This document shows, in pieces, positions 1-8,383 of a stretch of 43,528 nt of DNA. Source of the stretch: Bacillota bacterium (GTDB taxonomy: Bacteria; Bacillota; Limnochordia; Darwinibacteriales; JAAYFS01); the NCBI GenBank assembly GCA_012728115.1, contig JAAYFS010000016.1:1-43528 (forward strand). Direction: 5' to 3'. Each line of letters opens with the position of its first letter. The stretch's first letter is position 1. Made by a program: the position numbers and the translations under genes. The notes beneath the pieces were generated by a model that was given only the letters and a program-made list of their open reading frames with translations, did no database searches and was not told the origin of the DNA.

Positions 1-306
1 GATGAGTTCTACACAGATTGGATCCGATGAATTAACTAAATAGGAACCTAAAGTCATCGGATCTGGTATCGAGATATTATTGACAAAAGCACTAATACTT
101 GGATGGGGCCAAAGTCGGGCCGCGTTACTGGTTATCCGAATTCCAATTGGAGCGCCAGTTAAGTTCTTTACAAAATGGACGCGGTCAATCAACCCGACAA
201 GTAGACCGATAGTAAAATAGGAGAATGGTTCTTGAGGAAGTAATTCGCTAAAACTATACAGTAAATTTATTTTCTGTCTGTTAATGTCTAGTGTCAAAAT
301 ACTCAC
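1..306 (-). CDS. Unknown protein, 5' part only (cut by left edge)
   Basis: An open frame runs without a stop from about position 306 to the left edge on the minus strand, so only the first 100 or so residues are present. AAGGAAGG (309-316, minus sense) precedes two in-frame starts: GTG at 306, which is too close, and TTG at 297, which is better spaced and probably the true start. The visible part has no signal peptide; it has one moderately hydrophobic stretch (SYFTIGLLVGLI) and then a mixed alpha/beta composition. I do not recognise the family. It is divergent from the response-regulator gene. The evidence is an open frame, a plausible SD and an upstream extended -10; function is unknown. 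Confidence 0.5.
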   Translation of the reverse strand, partial: MSILTLDINRQKINLLYSFSELLPQEPFSYFTIGLLVGLIDRVHFVKNLTGAPIGIRITSNAARLWPHPSISAFVNNISIPDPMTLGSYLVNSSDPICVELI

Positions 307-321
307 CACCTTCCTTATATC

Positions 322-332
322 TAATTATATCA
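322..332 (-). promoter_or_regulatory. Extended -10 promoter for the leftmost gene
   Basis: On the minus strand TGATATAAT (324-332) forms an extended -10 element about 10 bp upstream of the ribosome binding site of the partial gene. No good -35 is seen, which is tolerated for extended -10 promoters. The start point would fall close to the SD, giving a very short leader. Confidence 0.35.
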
Positions 333-372
333 TAGTCTATTGGTAAAGAATATCTACAACTGAGAAGGGAAC

Positions 373-428
373 TAGATTCCACTGTTGAAACAGTATATAA
401 TAATAAGTAGGTAAGTTGTAAATTACAA
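373..428 (+). promoter_or_regulatory. Putative promoter and palindromes upstream of the two-component operon
   Basis: TATAAT at 396-401 has a weak TAGATT 17 bp upstream (373-378). Two short palindromes overlap this area: ACTGTT-GA-AACAGT (381-394), between the two hexamers, and TTGTAA-A-TTACAA (416-428), in the leader. They could be operators, for example for autoregulation by the downstream response regulator, but they do not match a motif I can name. Confidence 0.35.
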
Positions 429-453
429 AAATTTAATAGATGGGGAGATTTGT

Positions 454-1152
454 GTGGCTAGAAATAGGATTTTAGTGGTCGATGACGATATACGAATTGT
501 TGAGCTATTGAAGGCCTATCTTGAAGCCGATGATTTTGAGGTTTGTACAGCCCTTAATGGCAAGGAAGCTTTAGAACAATTTAACTTAGTTAAGCCTGAT
601 CTGGTGTTGTTGGACATAATGATGCCAGAACAGGATGGACTCAGTGTGTGCCGAGAAATTCGTCGTCATGATACAACGCCGATCATATTCTTAAGTGCGA
701 AGGGCGATGAAATCGACAAGGTTGTAGGCTTAGAAGTAGGAGCTGATGATTATATTACCAAACCTTTTAGTCATCGCGAGTTAATCGCTAGAGTAAAGGC
801 AAATATTAGAAGGGATCAGTTGGTGGAAAGAAAGATTCAACAAAGTCCTCTTACATTTGGTGATCTTTCAATCGACCCGATTCAACGAGTAGTAACTGCT
901 CGTGGTAGCGTGGTTGATTTGGCTCCAAAGGAATTTGATTTGTTACTGTTTTTGGCTAATCATCCAAATCAAGTGTTTAAGCGTGAACAAATCTACGAAA
1001 AAGTTTGGGGCTATGATTACTATGGTGGATTGAGAACGGTCGATGTTCACATTACTCGTCTAAGAAACAAGGTCGAGGTAAATCCAAGTAATCCCAAGTA
1101 TCTAGTTACAGTGTGGGGGGTAGGATACAAATTTGCAGCTCCCGATAATTAA
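454..1152 (+). CDS. OmpR/PhoB-family response regulator
   Basis: A DNA-binding response regulator of a two-component system. The receiver domain (residues 4-117) has the acidic pocket VVDDD, the phospho-acceptor Asp54 in LLDIMMP, and the switch Ser and Lys of FLSAKGD and ITKPF. A winged-helix DNA-binding domain follows (about 130-228; EFDLLLFLANHP, YDYYGGLRTVDVHITRLRNK and a terminal VGYKF). Length of 232 aa is normal for the family. It starts with GTG 7 bp after GGGGAG. It overlaps the downstream histidine kinase by 20 bp, so the two are translationally coupled partners. The kinase layout resembles PhoR/WalK, but the signal and target genes cannot be read from sequence. Confidence 0.93.
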   Translation: MARNRILVVDDDIRIVELLKAYLEADDFEVCTALNGKEALEQFNLVKPDLVLLDIMMPEQDGLSVCREIRRHDTTPIIFLSAKGDEIDKVVGLEVGADDYITKPFSHRELIARVKANIRRDQLVERKIQQSPLTFGDLSIDPIQRVVTARGSVVDLAPKEFDLLLFLANHPNQVFKREQIYEKVWGYDYYGGLRTVDVHITRLRNKVEVNPSNPKYLVTVWGVGYKFAAPDN

Positions 1153-2938
1153 TAAGAGCTTGTTTCGAAAGTTAATTTTTAGCTATCTTTTGTTAGTGCT
1201 TCTCACAACGGGTATTCTTGGATTTTTGGTTAGCCATATTATGCAAAACTTCTTCTATAACCAAACGGTCGCTGAGTTAGTGGACAAAGGAGAAAGTCTG
1301 ATAAATCTAATAAATGAAGGACAACCTTACCATGCGATTTTAAGATCACTAGGTGAACCGATCGACACTAGTGTGATCATTATTGATCCAATGAGCGGTG
1401 CAATTTTAGGAAAAACTACCCATGCTGTGCCGATAGATAACAAGCTTGGTAGGATTATCGAACAACCCGATTTCCTAGAGGCTATTCGGGCTGGTGAAGT
1501 TGTAATCCGAGAAGAGTATAGTGAAGCATTCGGTGAAGTAGTACTGACAGTGGCGGTCCCTAATGTTTATAATGGGAGGGTGAAGGAGGCTTGTGTTTTA
1601 TATGCTCCTTTAGCAGGGTTATCACCTTTAATGCAGAAGCTTCTTTCTTCAATTCATCTTTCCGCTTTGGGGGTTGCGGTAATTGCTTTACTAGGAGCTT
1701 ATTGGTTATCGAAGACACTTCTTGCTCCGATCCAAGAGATGACTAAAACGGCTCACCGTTTAAGCAGTGGGGATTTTTCCAAACGGATCAATTTGCATGG
1801 CGAAGATGAAGTGGGGCAGCTTGCTAAGGCATTTAACCGGATGATCGATGGATTGCAAGATGCGATTCGCAAGCTTTCCTTAGAGAAAAATAGGATCCAA
1901 CACGTGATCTCTAATATGGCTGAAGGAGTAATAGTTGTTAGCACCGATAACCACATTGTGTTGGCTAATAGCCGAGCGCTTCAACTTTACAACGTTAACG
2001 AAAATGATATCAGTGATTTACCGATCGCGGATTGGCCCGAATCGGTAGATTTGGCTGTAGCCATTGAAATTGCGATCAGTGAGGGCGAAACCTGTACTGT
2101 AAAGTCAGAAATTGATAGCACTAATAAATCAGTTATTATTCATGCATCACCCCTCCGATCTGAAATTGACGAGCAGTGGGGGGCTGTAGTAGTTATCCAA
2201 GACATCACTGAATTGGAAAACATCGAAAGATTGAGACAACAGTTTGTAGCAAATGTCTCACATGAACTACGTACCCCTTTATATATCATTCGCGGGTTTG
2301 CTGAGGCAGTGATAGATGATATTGTAACCGAACCAGCAAAACAAAAAGAGTATTTAGGTAACATAATTGAAGAAACAGATCGCCTTAACCGTTTAGTAAC
2401 CGATCTATTGGATTTAGCTCAAATTCAATCGGGAAATCTGAGATTAAAATTGAAACAGCTTGATGTAGAAGAGATAGTAAATCGAGCTATTTTCCAACTC
2501 CAAGGACAAGCCCAAGAAAAAAAGGTTTCGCTAACTAGTAAAATCCAAGGAGAACTCCCTCAAGTTGTCGCGGATGCTGATCGTGTAATCCAAATTCTTG
2601 TCAACCTTGTAGCTAATGGGCTAGAATACACTCCGCAAGGTGGAAGTGTTGTAGTTTCGGCTGAGGTAACGAAAGATCAGAATTATGTTAAGATCAAAGT
2701 TAGCGATACTGGAGTCGGTATACCAAAAGAACATCTAGAGCTTATCTGGGAACGATTCCATAAGGTGCAAAGTGCTCGAACCCCGACCAAAGTTGGATCT
2801 GGGCTTGGTCTTTCAATAGTAAAGAGTTTGGTGGAGGCTCATAACGGTGAAGTCGAAGTAGAGAGTGTTGAAGGTAAAGGTTCTACCTTTGCGTTTACCC
2901 TACCAACGAATCGGATTGATATCCAAAGGAGGAGCTGA
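1133..2938 (+). CDS. Membrane sensor histidine kinase (HAMP-PAS-HisKA-HATPase)
   Basis: Cognate sensor of the preceding regulator. Order: transmembrane helix (about 14-36), an extracytoplasmic sensor region (37-170), second helix (about 172-193), HAMP (194-245), PAS (about 254-360), HisKA with the phospho-accepting His377 in FVANVSHELRTP, then the HATPase with N box (NLVANGLEYTP), G1 box (DTGVGIP), F box (ERFHK) and G2 box (GSGLGLSIVK). This is the WalK/PhoR architecture. The TTG start lies inside the regulator gene; a TTG at 1160 is an alternative. The gene is complete. The stop codon sits one base before the ATG of the hemerythrin gene, which makes a three-gene operon and suggests redox or oxygen may be part of the signal (inference). 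Confidence 0.92.
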   Translation: MQLPIINKSLFRKLIFSYLLLVLLTTGILGFLVSHIMQNFFYNQTVAELVDKGESLINLINEGQPYHAILRSLGEPIDTSVIIIDPMSGAILGKTTHAVPIDNKLGRIIEQPDFLEAIRAGEVVIREEYSEAFGEVVLTVAVPNVYNGRVKEACVLYAPLAGLSPLMQKLLSSIHLSALGVAVIALLGAYWLSKTLLAPIQEMTKTAHRLSSGDFSKRINLHGEDEVGQLAKAFNRMIDGLQDAIRKLSLEKNRIQHVISNMAEGVIVVSTDNHIVLANSRALQLYNVNENDISDLPIADWPESVDLAVAIEIAISEGETCTVKSEIDSTNKSVIIHASPLRSEIDEQWGAVVVIQDITELENIERLRQQFVANVSHELRTPLYIIRGFAEAVIDDIVTEPAKQKEYLGNIIEETDRLNRLVTDLLDLAQIQSGNLRLKLKQLDVEEIVNRAIFQLQGQAQEKKVSLTSKIQGELPQVVADADRVIQILVNLVANGLEYTPQGGSVVVSAEVTKDQNYVKIKVSDTGVGIPKEHLELIWERFHKVQSARTPTKVGSGLGLSIVKSLVEAHNGEVEVESVEGKGSTFAFTLPTNRIDIQRRS

Positions 2939-2939
2939 A

Positions 2940-3347
2940 ATGGCCGCTATTGAGTGGAGAAGCGATTTAGAAACTGGAATCGCTAAGATCGATAATCAAC
3001 ATAAAGAAATCTTTAGGCGGATCAATGATTTCCTTGCTGCGTGCGAGCAAGGAAAGGGAAAAGACGAGTTGGAAAAAACTCTTGCATTCTTGACAGATTA
3101 TGTACAGATCCACTTTAAAGACGAAGAAGATTTACAGATCCAATCAAAGTATCCCGACTATGAAGCTCATCGCAAACAACATCAAGATTTTAGAAAAAAC
3201 ATTATTGAAGTTCAGAATAAGCTTAAAGCTGAGGGAGCAAGTTTAGCGACAGTATTATTAGTTAACCGAATTGTGGTTAACTGGTTGGTAGCGCATATTG
3301 GGCGTGTCGATAAGGCTTTCGCCGAGTATCTTAAGAAACAAGCCTAG
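2940..3347 (+). CDS. Bacteriohemerythrin
   Basis: A 135-residue four-helix-bundle oxygen-binding protein with a non-heme di-iron site. All seven classical ligands are visible: His21, His58, Glu62, His77, His81, His119 and Asp124 (motifs NQHKEIF, HFKDEE, HRKQH, HIGRVD). The chosen ATG follows AAAGGAGGAG by a few bases and lies one base after the kinase stop; an earlier in-frame start inside the kinase gene would add residues that do not fit the family. In anaerobes and micro-aerophiles such proteins store, deliver or scavenge O2. Coupling to a two-component system is suggestive of an oxygen response. Confidence 0.92.
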   Translation: MAAIEWRSDLETGIAKIDNQHKEIFRRINDFLAACEQGKGKDELEKTLAFLTDYVQIHFKDEEDLQIQSKYPDYEAHRKQHQDFRKNIIEVQNKLKAEGASLATVLLVNRIVVNWLVAHIGRVDKAFAEYLKKQA

Positions 3348-3349
3348 TG

Positions 3350-4816
3350 TTATCTAGCGAATAGATTTGTTAAATGATTGATCTTAACTGCTAGATCCTC
3401 AGTTAGTTGTGAAGCTTTAACGCGCCATTGCCAATTGTTTGCTACAGTGCCTGGCATGTTCATGCGGGCATCACTATCAAGGAAAATGAAGTCTTGCATT
3501 GGAATGATCGCCATTCTTGCTGGTGATGCGTACGCTGTTCTGATCAAGTGCCAGACAACCAATTGATCTTCGACTTTCTCATGGAGTCCTAAGTATTCTC
3601 GAATAAACTTTTGAGCCTCTTTTTTGTTCTTTCTATACCAACCCAAGGTAGTATCATTGTCATGAGTACCAGTGTACACCACACAGTCATAACTATGATT
3701 GTGTGGTGTATGTATATTGCTCCTTATGTTTTCAAAGCCAAAATGAAGTACTCTTAAACCAGGAAATTTGAATTTATCTCGGAGTTCTTCCACTTCTGGA
3801 GTTATCAATCCTAGATCTTCAGCAATGATAGGCAATTCTTTTAGGGACTCCTTAATCGAATAAAAGAAATCTTCAGCGGGTCCTTTACGCCAAACTCCGT
3901 TCTCGGCGGTTTTATTACCGTATGGTACTGCCCAATAGCCTTCAAAGCCGCGAAAATGATCCAACCTTATGATGTCTACTAGGGAGAGTAGTTTTTTGAA
4001 TCGGAGTTTCCACCAGGAATAGTTTTGCTTACGATGTTCCTCCCAGTTATAAAGCGGGTTTCCCCAGAGTTGTCCCTTTTTACTAAAATAATCTGGTGGA
4101 ACACCAGCTACCTCTCGGGGTAGGAGTTGTTCGTCCAAATCAAACAATTCTGGATGACTCCAAACATCAGCACTATCGAGGGAAACAAATATCGGTAGAT
4201 CCCCAATAATCTTGATTCTTTTCTTCCGTGCATATTTCCTTAAATTATTCCATTGTTCAAAGAAAAGAAACTGTAGAAAGATTTGATACTGAATTTCATC
4301 AAACAAGGACTCTCGAATGCTTTCTAAGGCATCAGGTTCACGATATTTTAATTCTGTAGGCCACTTTGTCCAAATAATGTTATACTGACTCTTAATCGCC
4401 ATAAACATCGCAAAATCTGGTAGCCATTCGATATTTTGATGGTAGAAGCTTGATAAATCACCTTTGAATCTTTGAAAAGCCAGTCTAAACAGGTGTTCTT
4501 TTATCTCTTTTGCTTCATCATAATCTGTTTTTTCGGGAGGAAACGAGCGGGTAATTCTTATTTCATCTTCACATAGAAGACCTTTAGTAACCAATTGTTT
4601 GGGACTAATGAATAACACATTACCTGCGATTGCCGAGTAGGATTGATACGGAGAATTTGCAAATCCAGTTGGTCCGATCGGTAGTATTTGCCAAAGGCTT
4701 TGCCCACTCATCGATAAAAAATTAATAAACTGATAAGCGCCTGAACCAAGATCACCAATTCCGTAATCACCAGGTAGAGAAGTAATATGTAATAAAATTC
4801 CACTCTGTCGTTCCAT
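3350..4816 (-). CDS. malQ: 4-alpha-glucanotransferase (amylomaltase)
   Basis: GH77 enzyme that transfers alpha-1,4-glucan segments between maltodextrins, in glycogen, starch or maltose use. The 488-residue length is typical. Seen: N-terminal GILLHITSLPG, the YQSYSAIAGN region, the nucleophile Asp in IRLDHFRGFEGYW, the acid/base Glu in IIAEDLG, and the transition-state Asp in TGTHDND. The ATG at 4816 follows GGGGGA at 6 bp; an upstream in-frame ATG (4891) lacks an SD and would add 25 non-homologous residues. It converges on the hemerythrin gene with a 2-bp gap and no clear terminator between them. It is cytoplasmic and stands alone, without other glycogen genes nearby. Confidence 0.93.
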   Translation of the reverse strand: MERQSGILLHITSLPGDYGIGDLGSGAYQFINFLSMSGQSLWQILPIGPTGFANSPYQSYSAIAGNVLFISPKQLVTKGLLCEDEIRITRSFPPEKTDYDEAKEIKEHLFRLAFQRFKGDLSSFYHQNIEWLPDFAMFMAIKSQYNIIWTKWPTELKYREPDALESIRESLFDEIQYQIFLQFLFFEQWNNLRKYARKKRIKIIGDLPIFVSLDSADVWSHPELFDLDEQLLPREVAGVPPDYFSKKGQLWGNPLYNWEEHRKQNYSWWKLRFKKLLSLVDIIRLDHFRGFEGYWAVPYGNKTAENGVWRKGPAEDFFYSIKESLKELPIIAEDLGLITPEVEELRDKFKFPGLRVLHFGFENIRSNIHTPHNHSYDCVVYTGTHDNDTTLGWYRKNKKEAQKFIREYLGLHEKVEDQLVVWHLIRTAYASPARMAIIPMQDFIFLDSDARMNMPGTVANNWQWRVKASQLTEDLAVKINHLTNLFAR

Positions 4817-4834
4817 GCTTTTCCCCCTCGAATA

Positions 4835-4863
4835 AATCCTTTCCGTTTTTAGGGAAAAGGATT
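4835..4863. repeat. Inverted repeat in the malQ/rubrerythrin intergenic region
   Basis: AATCCTTT (4835-4842) pairs with AAAGGATT (4856-4863) around a 13-base loop. It lies in the leader of malQ, upstream of its SD, and upstream of the rubrerythrin -35. It could be a leader hairpin or an operator; there is no U-run after it, so it is not a normal terminator. Confidence 0.4.
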
Positions 4864-4884
4864 CAACCAACAGCTGGAAATTAA

Positions 4885-4932
4885 TTGACAAACAGGGGCT
4901 TTTTGGATAAAATGCAAATGATTATTGATAAT
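4885..4932 (+). promoter_or_regulatory. Sigma-A promoter of rubrerythrin with possible PerR/Fur-type operator
   Basis: TTGACA (4885-4890), a 17-bp spacer and TAAAAT (4908-4913) form a strong vegetative promoter. Immediately after the predicted start point is ATTAT-TG-ATAAT (4921-4932), an AT-rich inverted repeat like the core of PerR/Fur boxes. PerR control of rubrerythrin is common in Clostridia (family knowledge); here it is inferred from this half-conserved box only. Confidence 0.6.
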
Positions 4933-4949
4933 AAAGGGGAGGAATTACA

Positions 4950-5489
4950 ATGCAATCTAAATTAAAAGGAACAAAAACGGAACAAAACTTATTAGCGGCA
5001 TTTGCTGGTGAATCTCAAGCACGGAATAAATATACATATTTCGCATCAGTTGCGAAAAAAGAAGGTTATGAACAAATCGCTGCTATCTTTGCCGAAACTG
5101 CAGATCATGAGAAAGAACATGCTAAGAGATTCGCGAAGTTTCTTGGCATGATCGGAGACACAGCAGCTAACCTTAGGGATGCTGCCGAAGGTGAAAACTA
5201 TGAATGGTCAACGATGTACAAAGAATTCGAAAAAACTGCAAGAGAAGAAGGTTTTGATGAGATAGCTGATGTATTTAGAGAAGTCGCTGAAGTAGAAGAA
5301 GAACATGAAAAGCGCTATCTAAAACTACTAGAACGTGTGAAAGATGGCACAGTATTCGTGCGCGAAAAGTCGATTAGATGGCAGTGTCGCAATTGCGGAT
5401 ATGTACACGAAGGTACAGAACCGCCAGAAAGTTGTCCTGCGTGTGCTCATCCGAAATCGTTCTATCAAGAATACCCAGAGAACTTCTAA
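4950..5489 (+). CDS. rbr: Rubrerythrin
   Basis: Cytoplasmic non-heme iron peroxidase that reduces H2O2 in anaerobes. The N-terminal ferritin-like di-iron domain (residues 1-140) shows the ligand motifs [20 protein letters not shown] and [13 protein letters not shown]. The C-terminal rubredoxin-like domain (about 148-179) carries the four iron-binding cysteines in CRNC and CPAC. Length of 179 aa is typical. ATG follows GGGGAGG at good spacing. It is preceded by its own strong promoter and followed by a perfect palindrome, so it is probably a monocistronic unit. Confidence 0.95.
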   Translation: MQSKLKGTKTEQNLLAAFAGESQARNKYTYFASVAKKEGYEQIAAIFAETADHEKEHAKRFAKFLGMIGDTAANLRDAAEGENYEWSTMYKEFEKTAREEGFDEIADVFREVAEVEEEHEKRYLKLLERVKDGTVFVREKSIRWQCRNCGYVHEGTEPPESCPACAHPKSFYQEYPENF

Positions 5490-5518
5490 AATTACGAAAT
5501 CGTTTTGGGATAAAAGGC

Positions 5519-5548
5519 GGAAAACATTAGCATATGCTAATGTTTTCC
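5519..5548. repeat. Perfect 30-nt palindrome after rubrerythrin
   Basis: GGAAAACATTAGCAT is followed directly by its exact reverse complement with no loop bases. As RNA it would form a long hairpin 30 bp after the rubrerythrin stop and 42 bp before the next start. The only U-run is inside the 3' arm (UUUU), so it may be a terminator or mRNA-end stabiliser, or a dyad protein-binding site. Confidence 0.6.
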
Positions 5549-5590
5549 TACATTGTAAAGCTTTTCTACCAAAAGAGAGGATGGCGAGAA

Positions 5591-6508
5591 TTGAGACTCT
5601 TTAACGCTAGATTTCTTGATGATGATAGTAATTTCATCGGCTTTTTGTATGCGGACGGTACCGCTATTAATTTAACCAAAGCTGCGGCCATTTATGATGT
5701 AACTGTAAATGCCGAGGCTTTTGCTTTGACGGTTAATTCCTGGACTACGATCGACGAATTATTACGGTATTTTGAAAATATAAGGGAAGTTGTGGGTACC
5801 ATATTAGACTTCGTTGAAGTACATAATTTACTCTCAGAATTAAGGATTCAAAGATCATATCAGGTCGTTTCGCCAGTTTTAACTCCTAGTAAAATCATTT
5901 GTATCGGGAAAAATTACGTTGAACATGCTAAAGAAACTGGTTCCGAACCTCCTTCAGAGCCTGTTCTATTTAGTAAATTGCCAGAATGTATTACAGGTCA
6001 TGAAACAAAAATTACATGGTCAAAACACCTTGGAAGACTGGATCCAGAAGTTGAACTTGCTGTAGTAATTGGACGATATACTAAGAATGTTCGGGCTGCA
6101 GATGCCTTTCTGTACGTTGCTGGCTATACGATTTTAAATGATTTAACGGGCCGTGATCTTCAAAGCAAGTTTAAGCAAAAGGGATGGCCCTGGTTCCGGG
6201 CCAAAAACTATGAAAATTTTGCTCCGATGGGGCCTTTTCTTTTGTTACATGACCCAAACAAGGATCCTAATTCGTTCCGCCTCACTTTAAAAGTAAATGG
6301 TGAAGTTCGACAGTCTGAATTGTGTTCGGAAATGATTTTTAAGATTCCAGAGCTAATTGAAACAATATCTGCTCATGTTCCTTTGCAACCAGGAGATGTA
6401 ATCGCTACTGGCACCCCAAGCGGAATTGGACCTTTAGCCGATGGTGATATTGTTGAATGTGAAATACCTGAAATAGGGGTATTAAGAAACTTTATTGAAA
6501 TCAAGTAG
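5591..6508 (+). CDS. Fumarylacetoacetate hydrolase (FAH) family protein
   Basis: A 305-residue FAH-fold hydrolase/decarboxylase. The N-terminal part (1-95) is the variable domain; the catalytic domain runs from KIICIGKNYVEHAKE to the end, with metal and active-site motifs DPEVELAVVIG, ILNDLTGRDLQ, the KNYENFAPMGPF loop and GDVIATGTPSGIG. Relatives act on acylpyruvates, 2-hydroxyhepta-2,4-diene-1,7-dioate or oxaloacetate; the substrate cannot be told here. The TTG at 5591 is preferred because GAGAGG lies just upstream; an in-frame ATG at 5534 would sit inside the 30-nt palindrome and add 19 unrelated residues. Confidence 0.85.
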   Translation: MRLFNARFLDDDSNFIGFLYADGTAINLTKAAAIYDVTVNAEAFALTVNSWTTIDELLRYFENIREVVGTILDFVEVHNLLSELRIQRSYQVVSPVLTPSKIICIGKNYVEHAKETGSEPPSEPVLFSKLPECITGHETKITWSKHLGRLDPEVELAVVIGRYTKNVRAADAFLYVAGYTILNDLTGRDLQSKFKQKGWPWFRAKNYENFAPMGPFLLLHDPNKDPNSFRLTLKVNGEVRQSELCSEMIFKIPELIETISAHVPLQPGDVIATGTPSGIGPLADGDIVECEIPEIGVLRNFIEIK

Positions 6509-6520
6509 CTAGTTGTTCCG

Positions 6521-6549
6521 CTAAAGATTTCCAGCCTAAACGCCGAATA
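6521..6549 (+). promoter_or_regulatory. Possible sigma-28 (SigD) promoter for the flagellar operon
   Basis: CTAAA (6521-6525), a 16-bp gap and GCCGAATA (6542-6549) resemble the class III flagellar consensus TAAA-N15-GCCGATAT. It lies 35 bp upstream of the fliD start, and fliD is a classical late flagellar gene. One extra spacer base and one inserted A in the -10 keep this tentative. Confidence 0.45.
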
Positions 6550-6583
6550 ATATAGTGAGTAAATTTTTTGAGGAGTGGAGTTT

Positions 6584-8371
6584 ATGTTAAGAATAGGCGG
6601 AATAGCTTCTGGATTAGATACTGAGCAAATTGTTTCAGATTTAATGCGGGCCGAAAGAATACCTTTAGATAGAGTATATCAGCAAAAGGTTCTTGCTGAG
6701 TGGAAACGTTCTTCATATCGTGACGTTAATACGAAACTACTAAGATTAAGAAATGCCGCTTTTGATCTTAGACTTCAGTCAAGCTTTCTGCCACGCACAG
6801 TAGCTTCCTCAGATGCTTCTAAAATTACAGCGACTGCTACAGGTGGAAGTGTTTCTGGTAATTATCGGATTCAAGTAGGGAAGCTAGCTGATATCGGTAT
6901 GCATAAAACTTCGACGGGGGTAGGTAAAGATTTTTCGACATACGTGTCGGAATTAGAAGAACCTGCTACCATTTATCTTCGTGCCAAGGATGGGACAGTT
7001 AAAGGAATCGAAATCACCGCCAGCGATGATATAAATAGTTTTGTAAAGAAAATCAATGATAACAGTAAAGAGTTAGGATTTAATGCTTATTATGATTCGT
7101 ATGCAGATCAACTAGTTTTATCGACCAATTCAACTGGGGTGTCCAGCACAATTGAAGTCGTTAATCAAGGGGCAACGGACTTCTTTGATGTGGTTCTCGG
7201 TCTTAATACAGGATCGGTTTCAGTTATTAATCAAGAAGGAGCGATTGAGATCTCGCTCCATGAAGATCAATTAACTGAAGGATTGAAGGTAACGATCGGA
7301 AATAAAACTTATGCTATATGGGATAGCACTTCGTTTTTGTATCCATCGGAGGAAGCAGCTTCACTCGGAATGCAAGCAGATGTTGTTTATGATTTAAATA
7401 ATGGTGTCGAAGGCTTTTTAAACATCATTATTGATGAACTACCTGAAGGAATCAATGGAGTAATTCAAGATGGGAAACTTGTACTTACTTCTCAAGAGCC
7501 AGAAACCAATCTTCCAGAAGTCTATGTCTCGAATGTAATTGTGCGCGGCTCGAATGCTGAATTGACCATAAACGGAGTAAGTACCCAACGGGAGAGTAAT
7601 ACCTTTGATTTAAGCGGAACTAATGTTACTCTTCGTAATACGACTGATTCGCCAGTAACGATCTCTGTTGAACACGATGTCGACAAGGTATATGAAAACA
7701 TCAAAAGCTTCGTGGATTTATATAACGAAATTATAGACGAACTTAATGTACTAATAAGAGAACCACGATTTCGTGACTATGCACCGCTAACCGATGAACA
7801 GAAAAAAGAAATGAGCGACAAAGAGATCGAATTATGGGAAGAGAGAGCGAAAAGTGGTCTTTTACGTGGTGATACCGTAATCAGTGGAATTCTTTCGGAC
7901 GTTAGATTAAGTCTAACTTCGGCGGTTGGCGATGTCGAAGGACCATATAAACTGTTAAGTCAAATCGGGATTACAACTGGTGCTTGGAGCGAGAATGGAA
8001 AACTACACATAAACGAAAGTAAGTTGAAAGAAGCGATAAGAACCAATCCCGATGGAGTAATGGAACTATTTACGAAAGCTACCGAAGAAGACTCTCAGGG
8101 TGGTATTGCAAGACGAGTCTACGCGAGTATCGATAAAGGATTTAACCGAATTGTGGAAATAGCAGGAAAAGATAGTGTTGTTTATGATCAGAGTACGATC
8201 GGTGAGCAAATTAGAAGCTACGAAAGTCGAATAGAGGCTATGGAAGAACGTTTAACAAGATTGGAAAATAGGTATTGGAATCAGTTCGTGGCTATGGAAA
8301 GAGCTATGGCCGAATTGAATCAACAGGCTGATTGGCTATATCAGCAGTTGATGGCATTCGGTGGCCAATAG
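6584..8371 (+). CDS. fliD: Flagellar filament cap protein FliD (hook-associated protein 2)
   Basis: A 595-residue extracellular cap protein that folds flagellin subunits into the growing filament. The N-terminal signature LRIGGIASGLDTEQIV and the conserved domain (10-110) match FliD_N; the C-terminal domain (about 390-595) ends in a long amphipathic coiled coil (IGEQIRSYESRIEAMEERL onward), the expected D0 part. The middle (about 120-350) is variable, with a FLG-hook-like segment. ATG at 6584 follows GAGGAG at 9 bp; a GTG at 6575 overlaps the SD and is rejected. It is the first gene of a fliD-chaperone-cheW unit with short gaps. Confidence 0.95.
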   Translation: MLRIGGIASGLDTEQIVSDLMRAERIPLDRVYQQKVLAEWKRSSYRDVNTKLLRLRNAAFDLRLQSSFLPRTVASSDASKITATATGGSVSGNYRIQVGKLADIGMHKTSTGVGKDFSTYVSELEEPATIYLRAKDGTVKGIEITASDDINSFVKKINDNSKELGFNAYYDSYADQLVLSTNSTGVSSTIEVVNQGATDFFDVVLGLNTGSVSVINQEGAIEISLHEDQLTEGLKVTIGNKTYAIWDSTSFLYPSEEAASLGMQADVVYDLNNGVEGFLNIIIDELPEGINGVIQDGKLVLTSQEPETNLPEVYVSNVIVRGSNAELTINGVSTQRESNTFDLSGTNVTLRNTTDSPVTISVEHDVDKVYENIKSFVDLYNEIIDELNVLIREPRFRDYAPLTDEQKKEMSDKEIELWEERAKSGLLRGDTVISGILSDVRLSLTSAVGDVEGPYKLLSQIGITTGAWSENGKLHINESKLKEAIRTNPDGVMELFTKATEEDSQGGIARRVYASIDKGFNRIVEIAGKDSVVYDQSTIGEQIRSYESRIEAMEERLTRLENRYWNQFVAMERAMAELNQQADWLYQQLMAFGGQ

Positions 8372-8383
8372 AGGTGTCTGCCT

